From Saccharospirillum salsuginis (lineage in GTDB: Bacteria > Pseudomonadota > Gammaproteobacteria > Pseudomonadales > Natronospirillaceae): a stretch of 64,000 bases of DNA. Positions 27,916-35,887 of the stretch are shown here, in pieces. Location: NCBI RefSeq assembly GCF_014651855.1, contig NZ_BMXR01000005.1:71471-135470 (forward strand), read 5' to 3'. The translations under genes and the position numbers were made by a program. The notes beneath the pieces are model-generated. The model was not told where the DNA came from, did no database searches, and worked only from the letters and a program-made list of their open reading frames with translations. Every line of letters begins with the position of its first letter. The stretch's first letter is position 1.

Positions 27916-28160
27916 GTAGGGTGGGACGGTCCGACGCTTCGGCTGCCCACCAACTTTTGGGATTCAACCGCCAAGTATACCACTGCCCCATATGTAGGTT
28001 GGATTAGCCCGAAAGGGCGTAATCCAACGTGAGCCAATGGCGTGTATCGTGCCCGGGCCACCATTGTTGGATTACGCCTGCGGCTAATCCAACCTACAAA
28101 TGGGGCTTTGGCCTACCCGGTGGTTTGTTGAATTCCCTTGGTGGGCGGTGCCCACCCTAC
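27916..28160. repeat. nested four-part palindromic repeat inside the dctP-dctQ spacer
   Basis: Same mirror order as at 22826-23016: GGTGGGC-family (27916-27951, containing an inserted CCGACGCTTCGG-like stretch), GGATTAG-family (27994-28028), inverted GGATTAC-family (28066-28097), inverted GGTGGGC-family (28140-28160). It starts 11 bases after the dctP stop, inside what should be one operon. Confidence 0.85.
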
Positions 28161-28173
28161 AGGCACATCATCT

Positions 28174-28345
28174 ATTTCGGAAACGCGATGGGCTAGCGCC
28201 GGATACCGGGTTGGCCTATTCGGGGATGTCGGCCGCCAGGACGGCGGCCGTCAAGCCCCCATGGATGGGTTCACGGCGACCCCGAATAGGCCAACCCGGT
28301 AGCCGGTGCGGATTCCCGGCAACCAGCATCAACTGTTTCCGAAAT
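28174..28345 (+). repeat. large hairpin element, CATGGATG family, copy B
   Basis: Perfect 22-base arms (28204-28225 and 28280-28301) enclose a core with an internal GGCCGCC/GGCGGCC hairpin and the stretch shared with copy A. A further outer inverted repeat, ATTTCGGAAAC (28174-28184) and GTTTCCGAAAT (28335-28345), extends the palindrome. It ends 28 bases before dctQ. A very stable structure in the dctPQM mRNA is expected. Confidence 0.85.
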
Positions 28346-28373
28346 TTGAATTAAACCTATCAGGAGTACTGAT

Positions 28374-29018
28374 ATGGCTGGTTCTGCGTCCGTGTTAACG
28401 GACTCCTCACGCCTGAGCCGAATTGATCGGTGGGTGTATAAACTGGAATCCTGGCTGACGATGATCGCCGGCATCACCATTCTGGCCCTGGTGTTCATCG
28501 CTGTGGTGAACATTCTCGGTCGTTGGTTGTTCAACATGCCGTTGCGCGGTTACATCGACTGGGTGGAACAATTGATGGCGGTCTTCGCCTTTCTCGGCAT
28601 CGCCTATTGCCAGCGACTCGGCGGTCACATCCGTATGGATTTGCTGGTCGGCGCTCTGCGCGGTCGCGCGCTTTGGTTGTCCGAATTCGTTACCGTATTC
28701 TTCATGCTGTTGGTCACTCTGATTCTGACCTACGGCTCCTATTTGCATTTTCTGCGCGCCTACACCAACGGCGACTCTTCCATCGACATCGGCCTGCCCA
28801 TCTGGCCGGCCAAGTTAATTGTTCCCATCGGTCTGGCGTTGCTCAGCCTGCGTCTGATTTTGCAGCTGTGGGGCTATGCCCGCGCCTTCCGCTTGAACAG
28901 CACCGAACCGGTGGCCGTGCCCCTGGTCGAGGATGCCGCCACCGTCGCCCAACGCGAAGCCGAGTCCCTTGAAGGGGGTGACATCGAAGGGGATGAACCG
29001 AAGGGAGGTGCGCAATGA
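28374..29018 (+). CDS. dctQ: TRAP transporter small permease
   Basis: 214 residues with four membrane helices and the DctQ pattern (FIAVVNILGRWLF; VEQLMAVFAFLGIAYCQRLGGHIRMDLL; GLPIWPAKLIVPIGLALLSLRL). The acidic C-terminal tail (ESLEGGDIEGDEPKGG) is longer than usual. It pairs with the DctM subunit encoded next (ATGA overlap) to form the membrane part of the transporter. Confidence 0.92.
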   Translation: MAGSASVLTDSSRLSRIDRWVYKLESWLTMIAGITILALVFIAVVNILGRWLFNMPLRGYIDWVEQLMAVFAFLGIAYCQRLGGHIRMDLLVGALRGRALWLSEFVTVFFMLLVTLILTYGSYLHFLRAYTNGDSSIDIGLPIWPAKLIVPIGLALLSLRLILQLWGYARAFRLNSTEPVAVPLVEDAATVAQREAESLEGGDIEGDEPKGGAQ

Positions 29019-30421
29019 ACATCGCCCAATGGTTCGCCAGCCAGGACAGTGTCTCCATCGGTTTGTGGGTGTCCGGTTTTATGTTGGCCATGGTCATCCT
29101 CGGCATGCGTGTGGCCTTCGCCGCCGCCATCGCCGGTTTTCTCGGTCTGTTGTGGATTTTCTCGGCCCGAATGGGGTTCGAGCGCGGCTTTATGGTCGCC
29201 GTGCAAATGGCCGGGACGATTCCGCACGCCAAGGCGACGACGCTGTCGCTGTCGTTGATTCCGACCTTTATTTTAATCGGTTATCTCGCCTATCACGCCG
29301 GGCTGACGCGCGCGCTTTTCGAAGCCGCCAAACGCTGGGTCGGCTGGTTGCCCGGCGGGCTCGGGGTTTCCACCGTGTTCGCCACCGCCGGTTTCGCCGC
29401 CGTCTCCGGGGCGTCCGTCGCTACCTCGGCTGTGTTCGCGCGCATCGCGATTCCGGAAATGCTGAAGGTCGGTTACGACCGTCGCTTCGCCGCCGGTGTG
29501 GTCGCCGCCGGGGGGACACTGGCATCGCTGATTCCGCCATCGGCGATCCTGGTCATCTACGCCATCATCGTCGAACAGGACGTGGGCCTGCTGTTGATGG
29601 CCGGCTTTCTGCCCGGTGCGGTGTCGGCGCTGATCTATGGCGGCTTGGTCGTCACACTCGCGGTGACCCGACCGAACTTCGGCCCGCCGACGCGGAAATA
29701 TTCGCTCAAGGAAAAACTGGAAACCGTGCCCGGCGCCTTCCCGATTTTCTTTGTCGTCTTCATCATTATTTTCTGCATTTACGGCGGTGTCGGCACACCG
29801 ACCGAAGCCGGTTCACTGGGTGCCTTCGTCGTTCTGCTGTACGCGATGTGGCGCGGCATGAAACGTCAGGATCTCGGCCACGCCCTGCTGGAAACGGCCA
29901 AGCTAACGGCGATGATCTTCACCATCATCTGGGGTGTGCTCATCTACGTGCGCTTCCTCGGCTTCGCCAACCTGCCCGACACCTTCGCCACCTGGATCGC
30001 CGGGCTGGACCAGAGCCCGATGCTGACGCTGATCCTGATTCTGGTCGCCTACGCCGTGCTCGGCATGTTCATGGACGCCATCGGCATGTTGTTGCTCACC
30101 CTGCCGGTCGTGTTCCCGGCGGTCATGGCCCTGAACGGCGGTGACGGTGTGACCGCGGCGGAATCCGCCTTCGGACTGTCGAGTACGGCCTGCGCCATCT
30201 GGTTCGGGATCATCGTGGTGAAGATGGCGGAGCTGTGTCTGATCACGCCGCCCATCGGGTTGAATTGCTTCGTCGTCTCCGGCGTTCGACCCGACATCAG
30301 CGTGCAGGATGTCTTCCGGGGCGTGACGCCCTTCTTCATCGCCGATGTGATTACCATCGCGGTGCTGATTGCTTTCCCCGGCATCGTTATCTGGCTGCCG
30401 TCGTTGATGACATCGATGTAA
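29015..30421 (+). CDS. dctM: TRAP transporter large permease
   Basis: 468 residues, about 12 membrane segments, ion-coupled transport subunit of the TRAP system. Family blocks include SVATSAVFARIAIPEMLKVGYDRRFAAG, the loop with GTLASLIPPSAILVIYAII, and C-terminal ITPPIGLNCFVVSGV. Starts within the dctQ stop codon. No terminator is visible; an inverted repeat pair follows at 30466-30579. Confidence 0.94.
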   Translation: MNIAQWFASQDSVSIGLWVSGFMLAMVILGMRVAFAAAIAGFLGLLWIFSARMGFERGFMVAVQMAGTIPHAKATTLSLSLIPTFILIGYLAYHAGLTRALFEAAKRWVGWLPGGLGVSTVFATAGFAAVSGASVATSAVFARIAIPEMLKVGYDRRFAAGVVAAGGTLASLIPPSAILVIYAIIVEQDVGLLLMAGFLPGAVSALIYGGLVVTLAVTRPNFGPPTRKYSLKEKLETVPGAFPIFFVVFIIIFCIYGGVGTPTEAGSLGAFVVLLYAMWRGMKRQDLGHALLETAKLTAMIFTIIWGVLIYVRFLGFANLPDTFATWIAGLDQSPMLTLILILVAYAVLGMFMDAIGMLLLTLPVVFPAVMALNGGDGVTAAESAFGLSSTACAIWFGIIVVKMAELCLITPPIGLNCFVVSGVRPDISVQDVFRGVTPFFIADVITIAVLIAFPGIVIWLPSLMTSM

Positions 30422-30465
30422 CTTATGGGAGGCTGCCAGAGAACGGCGGCCTGGCCACCGATCCC

Positions 30466-30579
30466 GTAGGTTGGATTAGCGCGTGTGCGCGTAATCCAAC
30501 AGGTTCATTGTTGGCACTGTCTGCTTCACGGGCATGGTATGGATGTTGGATTACGCGCTCACGCGCTAATCCAACCTAC
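30466..30579. repeat. inverted pair of GGATTAG/GGATTAC palindromic repeats
   Basis: Units at 30466-30500 and 30544-30579 in inverted orientation with 43 bases between them, each with its own GCGCGTG-type central hairpin. Unlike the copies at 22826 and 27916, no GGTGGGC units flank it. It lies between dctM and the metalloprotease gene; the rest of the 310-base spacer shows nothing else. Confidence 0.85.
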
Positions 30580-30731
30580 CCCCTCTCTTCCAATCACAAA
30601 CCGTCTTCACTCACTGCTCCGTTTGCGACATTCGAACACCCAACGACCAAAAAGCCGCCTACTTCACAGTCGTCCCCCGGCCTCTTGGGTAGACTCCCAC
30701 CCTGAATAAAAAAAGACGGGATAAAAACGCT

Positions 30732-33470
30732 GTGAAATACGTATTGTGGCTCTGTACCTGCCTGGCACTGAGCGGATGCTCGCTGGACCTTTCCGATTTC
30801 CCGGGCACCACCGATGGCACCGATTCGGATGACCCATCCTCCGGGACGGACGACCCGTCGACCTCCCTACCCCATCCCGTTGACCAAGCCCTCGCCAGCG
30901 GTGACTTCCGCAAAACCGACGCACTGACGCTCAGCGAAGCGGCGCTGGCTGAAATTGAGGACCGCCGTACCCGGTTCTCCACCGTATTCGACACCCTGAA
31001 CGAGGGCGTCACCAGTCTGACCTGGAACCCGACCCACGACGCGGCCATGCTGAGGTCCCGGTTCGGGTTTTCCGGCCCGGTGCTGGAGACCAATGCGGTC
31101 TTCCACGACACCTGGGAGACCAAAACCCGTGAACTGGCCGTGGTTGGCGTCGAGCCGGCCCGACACCTGGCCATAGGCGGCCACCCCATGCGCAACTGGC
31201 TGCGCGACAGCACCCTGCTCAACGACGACATGCACCAGTGGCTCACCAACAGCCTGCACTGGTTGATGGGTCGCACCCCATCCGAGGCCGACCCGGCGCG
31301 CATCGTTATCGCGCAGATGGACCAGAGTTATTATTTCCCGGACGCCGAGGGTACCGAAGCCTGGCTGGACGAACATTTCGGCACCGCCGTGAGCTACCCC
31401 GAACGCTCCAGTTGCGATGGCGCGGCGCTGGCCGCCTGCCTGGAGCAACCCACGGACCTGCTGATCGTATCGCAGAAGGCGGGTGACGCGTCCGTCGACA
31501 CGATCAACAGCGCCGTCAAAGACGCCATGAACCGGGGCATTCCGGTGCTCTATCTGCATTGGGACGGCGGCCTGACCGACCTGGGCGCCGCCCTGCTGGA
31601 CACCCTGAACGTCGACTACCACCACGACAACTATTGGCACCGGGTGGGCCTGAGCGCCTACGACCCGGCGAGCCTCGTCGACCGGTTGCCCGCACCCATC
31701 AACGCCATTCGCACTCTGCTGACGCACTGGAAAGACAACAGCTTCAGCGTCGACCCGAACGAATGCCAGACCGAGTGCGACACCTATCAGACCGAACTCG
31801 GCGCGGGCCTGAACGCGCTCAAAGACCGGTTCAACACCCTGGACCAAGACAGCAAACGCCTGTTCGGCGACGACACCGACCGGGTCTGGCAGTTACTGGC
31901 CCTGTGGGGAGATGCCGTGCGGCACGAGGTCCGCTACGACCCCATCGTCGACGACAGCGACACCATCGACGCCCAGGCGTTCATCAACGCCTCGATCGCC
32001 GACTACAGCGTCTATCTGTCCCGGGACTGGCAACCGGTGCCGCAAGACCTGGGTAATTTCAGCCGCACCGATTTCGGTCACGTGACCGGCGCCACCGTTA
32101 CCACCAACCTGACCTCGCGTCGGCCGTTCCGCGCCACCGGCGCCTATGTGCTGCCCGGTCAAACCGTCACCGTCACCCGCCTGGACAACGAACCGGTCGA
32201 GACCGAGCTGTTCATCAACACCCAGCGCAGCGGCGCGACGCACGCGTTTCAGAGTTACAACCGGCCCAAGTTCCTGCGCAGCGTCCGCTTTGACCTCGAA
32301 CCGAATGAACCGTTGACGTTGTCATCGCCCTACGGCGGGCCGATTCAGATCGCCTTCAGCGAGAACGATCACCCGGTGCAGATCCGGTTCGAGGGCGTCG
32401 GCCAGCACCCGTTCTGGGCCTCGCCGGACGACAACGCCGCTTTCACCCAGGCCATCGAACAAGGCGATTACGACTGGGCGGAACTGACCACCGCCGGGTT
32501 CGAGGTGCACTCCACGCTCAAGAAAATGCGCGCAACCATCGACAACTGGCCCTCACCGGCGGAACTGGCCGAAACCACACGCGACTACACCAGCAACTTC
32601 CCGCACGTTCTGGCCGGGTTCCAGGGCCCCGGCGTGGACTGGGAAACCGAGATTCAAGGTTACATCGAAGCGCAGGGCTGGACGGTGCACACCATCGACC
32701 AGGTCAAACACATGAACGCCGACCAGGCCACCTGCGGCTACGGCTGTTCCGGCAACCCCTACGACGCCTACTGGTCGTTCGACCCGCTCGGCCACGGCGA
32801 CATTCACGAGATGGGCCACGGCCTGGAACGCGGGCGTTTCCGGTTTTCAGGCTGGCCGGTGCACGCCAGCACCAACTTCTATTCCTACTTCACCAAATGG
32901 AAACACTTCGAGGCGACGGGCGAATCGCCCAGCTGCCAGTCGCTGCCGTTCGAGGCGCACTACAACCACATCGCCACCAGCCAGGACCAAGCCGACCCGG
33001 CCGCCTACATGCGCGAGCAGGACCTGACCGGCTGGAGCGACGGCGCCGCCCTCTATGTGCAATTGTTCATGGCCGTGCAGCAGGCGGGCGTGCTGGACGA
33101 CGGCTGGCACCTGCTCGGCCGTTTGCACGGCCTGGAACGTCAATTCAACTGGGCGGACGACAACGAGACCCGCTGGCTCGAGTACCGCGACAGCCTCGGG
33201 TTCGGAGATTACGCCCATGCTGATCTCAACGACCTGTCGAGAAACGACTGGCTGCTGATCGCTCTGTCGACCGTGGCCGAACGCGACCTCACCGACTGGC
33301 TGGGCACCTACGGGTTCGAATTCACGGATAAAGCCCAGGCCCAGGTGGCCGCTCTGCCGTCGATGCCCGCCCGGGTGTTCACACTGGCCAGCGGCGATGC
33401 CTACTGCACCGGGTTGAACCAGCCGGCGGTCGATGTGGGGCCGGACATGCCCGCCTACCCCGAGTCTTGA
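30732..33470 (+). CDS. ImpA-family metalloprotease, surface lipoprotein
   Basis: 912 residues, close to the length of Pseudomonas ImpA (immunomodulating metalloprotease, M88/M60-like). The lipobox LSGC (CLALSGCSLDLSDF) predicts a lipid anchor, followed by an Asp/Ser/Thr-rich linker. The zinc motif HEMGH starts at about residue 692 (GDIHEMGHGLERGRF), within a block typical of the family (HASTNFYSYFTKWKHF). The upstream beta-rich part (GAYVLPGQTVTVTRL) resembles the M60 accessory domain. ImpA cleaves mucin-type glycoproteins; a glycoprotein substrate is inferred. Stand-alone gene; its stop overlaps the -35 box of the riboswitch promoter. Confidence 0.87.
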   Translation: MKYVLWLCTCLALSGCSLDLSDFPGTTDGTDSDDPSSGTDDPSTSLPHPVDQALASGDFRKTDALTLSEAALAEIEDRRTRFSTVFDTLNEGVTSLTWNPTHDAAMLRSRFGFSGPVLETNAVFHDTWETKTRELAVVGVEPARHLAIGGHPMRNWLRDSTLLNDDMHQWLTNSLHWLMGRTPSEADPARIVIAQMDQSYYFPDAEGTEAWLDEHFGTAVSYPERSSCDGAALAACLEQPTDLLIVSQKAGDASVDTINSAVKDAMNRGIPVLYLHWDGGLTDLGAALLDTLNVDYHHDNYWHRVGLSAYDPASLVDRLPAPINAIRTLLTHWKDNSFSVDPNECQTECDTYQTELGAGLNALKDRFNTLDQDSKRLFGDDTDRVWQLLALWGDAVRHEVRYDPIVDDSDTIDAQAFINASIADYSVYLSRDWQPVPQDLGNFSRTDFGHVTGATVTTNLTSRRPFRATGAYVLPGQTVTVTRLDNEPVETELFINTQRSGATHAFQSYNRPKFLRSVRFDLEPNEPLTLSSPYGGPIQIAFSENDHPVQIRFEGVGQHPFWASPDDNAAFTQAIEQGDYDWAELTTAGFEVHSTLKKMRATIDNWPSPAELAETTRDYTSNFPHVLAGFQGPGVDWETEIQGYIEAQGWTVHTIDQVKHMNADQATCGYGCSGNPYDAYWSFDPLGHGDIHEMGHGLERGRFRFSGWPVHASTNFYSYFTKWKHFEATGESPSCQSLPFEAHYNHIATSQDQADPAAYMREQDLTGWSDGAALYVQLFMAVQQAGVLDDGWHLLGRLHGLERQFNWADDNETRWLEYRDSLGFGDYAHADLNDLSRNDWLLIALSTVAERDLTDWLGTYGFEFTDKAQAQVAALPSMPARVFTLASGDAYCTGLNQPAVDVGPDMPAYPES

Positions 33471-33495
33471 GTTTGGAACAGGTGGGGGCTAGAAT
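33467..33495 (+). promoter_or_regulatory. sigma-70 promoter of the manganese riboswitch transcript
   Basis: TTGAGT (33467-33472), a 17-base spacer, TAGAAT (33490-33495). The predicted start at about 33503 coincides with the 5' edge of the riboswitch. The -35 box overlaps the stop codon of the metalloprotease gene. Confidence 0.75.
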
Positions 33496-33504
33496 GCTCG
33501 CCGT

Positions 33505-33665
33505 CTTGGGGGAGTAATCGGCCAGCCCACCCCGGCTGGCGCGTCGGTCAACAAACTTGAACCTCAACGTTCATGGTCGGCGCATCCCGAAGGGGACTGA
33601 TGAGACCTGAGGCAAACACGGTGACCGCAAGGGCGGGAGTCACCGAGTTTGCCTTTGGTTGTACG
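33505..33665 (+). ncRNA. yybP-ykoY manganese riboswitch
   Basis: The leader contains the conserved GGGGGAGTAATCGGCC start, a CCCACCCCGG hairpin, GCGTCGGTCAACAAACTTG, TCATGGTCGGCGCATCCCGA, and AGGGGACTGATGAGACC. These are the conserved loops of the yybP-ykoY class, which senses Mn2+. A downstream GC-rich hairpin (GGTGACCGCAAGGGCGGGAGTC region) may be the expression platform. The controlled gene, a GDT1/UPF0016 transporter, is a known member of this regulon. Confidence 0.9.
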
Positions 33666-33686
33666 TCCCGCCCCGGAACCTGTCTT

Positions 33687-34241
33687 ATGGAAGCTTTTCT
33701 CAGTTCGACCCTTGCCGTCGCCATCGCCGAAATCGGCGATAAAACCCAGTTACTGTCCCTGTTTCTGATCACCCGGTTCAACCGCAAACGCGCCATCGTA
33801 CTCGGTATCCTGATCGCGACCCTGGTCAACCATGGCCTCTCGGCATTGCTCGGCGACTGGCTCGGCACCGTCGTGCCGCCCGACTGGGGTCGGTGGTTGA
33901 TCGGTGGGAGTTTTATCGCCGTCGGGATGTGGATGCTGATTCCGGACAAAGACGACGCCGGCCCGAGCCGGTTCGAAAAACTGGGTGCGTTCTGGGCGAC
34001 CTTGATCCTGTTCTTCATCGCCGAGATTGGCGACAAAACGCAGATCGCCACCGTCTTGCTGGCGGCCGAATTTCAATCCACATTCTGGGTGACGATGGGC
34101 ACCACGCTCGGTATGTTGATCGCCAATGTGCCGGTGATCATGGCGGGCCAATGGTTAATGCAACGCCTCCCGGTAAAAGCCGCGCATGTAGTGGCGAGTG
34201 TGTTGTTTATCGGGTTCGGCGTGTGGAGTTTGATAATGTAA
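33687..34241 (+). CDS. GDT1/TMEM165 (UPF0016) family manganese exporter
   Basis: 184 residues with six membrane helices in two repeats, each carrying the cation-binding motif E-x-G-D-K-(T/S): AEIGDKTQLLSLFLI near the start and AEIGDKTQIATVLL in the second half. The family exports Mn2+ (MneA in Vibrio, relatives in Shewanella and others). Start chosen as the ATG at 33687 after GGAA; longer in-frame starts run into the riboswitch. Control by a manganese riboswitch fits an exporter switched on by excess Mn2+. Confidence 0.93.
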   Translation: MEAFLSSTLAVAIAEIGDKTQLLSLFLITRFNRKRAIVLGILIATLVNHGLSALLGDWLGTVVPPDWGRWLIGGSFIAVGMWMLIPDKDDAGPSRFEKLGAFWATLILFFIAEIGDKTQIATVLLAAEFQSTFWVTMGTTLGMLIANVPVIMAGQWLMQRLPVKAAHVVASVLFIGFGVWSLIM

Positions 34242-34277
34242 CGGGTTAAACCCCGTGTCCCGGCTCCCACCCCTCGT

Positions 34278-34794
34278 GTAGGGCAGAAGAGGCTTCGCCG
34301 ATATCTGCCGTAGGTAGAATATTGTGCCAATGGATTGTCCACCGGCTCAATGATTTCCCCCCCGGCAGATGTCGCTGTCGCTCTTCTGCCCTACTCGGGG
34401 ATCGTGCCAATGGACAAACCACAGGCACACGCCCTGACCCCGTAGGGCAGAAGAGGCTTTGCCGATATCTGCCGTGGGTAGATTATTGTGCCAATGGATT
34501 ATCCACCGGCTCAATGATTTCCCCCGGCAGATGTCGCTGTCGCTCTTCTGCCCTACGGGGATGGACCGTGCCAATGGCCAAACCACCGGCACGGCATTCT
34601 ACCCACGCCCTTCGGGCTCTTCTGCCCTACGGGGGGTCCGTGCCAATGGGTACACCACCGGCAAAGTATTCTGTCCAACGTAGGGCAGAAGAGGCTTCGC
34701 CGATATCTGCCGTGGGTAAAATATGGAGCCAATGGACTATCCACCGGCTCAATGAATTCCCCCGGCAGATGTCGCTGTCGCTCTTCTGCCCTAC
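34278..34794. repeat. tandem array of three composite GTAGGGCAGAAGAG palindromes
   Basis: Three units of about 115 bases: 34278-34394, 34442-34556 and 34680-34794. Each starts GTAGGGCAGAAGAGGCTT, has a middle with TGTGCCAATGGAT or a variant plus CCACCGGCTCAATGA, and ends in the inverted TCGCTCTTCTGCCCTAC. A half unit (34602-34630) and extra GTGCCAATGG-x-AAACCAC pieces lie between units. It fills the 574-base spacer between two convergent genes. There is no protein-coding content. Confidence 0.88.
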
Positions 34795-34815
34795 ACCGGG
34801 GGCCGTGTGCCACCC

Positions 34816-35223
34816 TCACTCCTTACTCAAACTCAACATCCACTGAATCCCAAATTTATCCGTCACCATCCCGAACCTTGCCCCCCAAAACGTATCCTGA
34901 AGCGCCATGGTGATCTCCCCGCCTTCGGCCAGCTCATGAAACACAGCAGCCTGCTCATCGGCATCGGTAAAATCCAGACTCAACGCCACCGGACCACTGC
35001 GCGGGATATCCTGGTCAGGCATGCTGTCACTGGCCATAAACGCAATATCCCCGGCTTTGAACGTAGCGTGCATGATGCGATCTTCCGTCCCCGGCGGGGT
35101 CTCGCCCGGCATTTCGGCGAAGGTACTCAACGCCGTGATTTCACCGCCCATTGCGTGGGCGTAAAAGTCCAGTGCGGCTTTGCACTGACCGTTGAAGAAT
35201 AGGTACGGCATCAGGTTGTTCAT
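34816..35223 (-). CDS. VOC-family (PhnB-like) protein
   Basis: 135 residues of the glyoxalase/bleomycin-resistance/dioxygenase superfamily, PhnB-type: MNNLMPYLFFNGQCKAALDFY at the N-terminus, HATFKAGDIAFMASDSMP in the middle, and TFWGARFGMVTDKFGIQWML at the end. AAGGAG precedes the start. Function is not predictable; relatives are small dimeric proteins often annotated as 3-demethylubiquinone methyltransferase-like without support. It is a single-gene unit. Confidence 0.85.
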   Translation of the reverse strand: MNNLMPYLFFNGQCKAALDFYAHAMGGEITALSTFAEMPGETPPGTEDRIMHATFKAGDIAFMASDSMPDQDIPRSGPVALSLDFTDADEQAAVFHELAEGGEITMALQDTFWGARFGMVTDKFGIQWMLSLSKE

Positions 35224-35302
35224 GGCGCAGGCTCCTTTATGGCCCGGTGGGACCTCAGTCTAGTTCGTGCCCGGAGCCGTCGCCACGTCCTTCAGCCGCT
35301 CT

Positions 35303-35872
35303 TTAGTTACTCCCTTCAGCCCGGAAACTCTGATCCAGCATGCGCAGCAGCCGGTCGAAACTCTCGTCCAGGTCCAGCGGCATGGCGAAGCCACCGCCGA
35401 TTTCCAGCGAGACGAAACCGTGCAGGGCGCTGCGCAGGCAGCGGATCGCGTGCAGGGCGGCGTCGCCTTCGAGGCGATAGCCTCTCAACATGGCCATCAG
35501 AGTGGTCAGCAGTTGCTGGCCGGCCGCCTGCAATTCCTCATCGGCCTCTTCGGTGGCGGCCAGTGTCAGGCTGTACAGCGCCGGGTGTTCGCGGGCGAAG
35601 GTGCGGTAGGCTTGACCTGCGGCCCAGAGTGCATCCGGACCGGACCAGCCGACCACGGCCGCCTGCAGATGCTGGTGCAGGGTCCGCAGTCCACTCAGGC
35701 GCATGGCGCGCTTCAGGTCGTCCACGCCCTTGACGTGGTTGTAGAGCGACGGGGGTTTTACCCCCAGCCGTCGGGCCAGAGCGCTCATCGACAGGGCCTT
35801 GTCGCCCTCCTCGCGCATCAGGTCCAGAGCGGCGTCGACCACCTTGTCTATCGTCAAACCGGGGCTGGGCAT
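35303..35872 (-). CDS. TetR-family regulator with WHG C-terminal domain
   Basis: 189 residues: helix-turn-helix (ALSMSALARRLGVKPPSLYNHVKGVDDL) and the TetR-WHG ligand domain (LHGFVSLEIGGGFAMPLDLDESFDRLL). GGAG precedes the ATG. It lies 15 bases after the hydrolase stop on the same strand, so it probably controls its own operon. An inverted repeat upstream of the hydrolase (36813-36830) is a candidate operator. Confidence 0.88.
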   Translation of the reverse strand: MPSPGLTIDKVVDAALDLMREEGDKALSMSALARRLGVKPPSLYNHVKGVDDLKRAMRLSGLRTLHQHLQAAVVGWSGPDALWAAGQAYRTFAREHPALYSLTLAATEEADEELQAAGQQLLTTLMAMLRGYRLEGDAALHAIRCLRSALHGFVSLEIGGGFAMPLDLDESFDRLLRMLDQSFRAEGSN

Positions 35873-35887
35873 AGCGTCTCCTACAAT

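Noticed and set aside
34278..34794. possible CRISPR array
   Set aside because: Units are long palindromes of about 115 bases with internal inverted repeats; there are no short direct repeats with unique spacers, and no cas genes.
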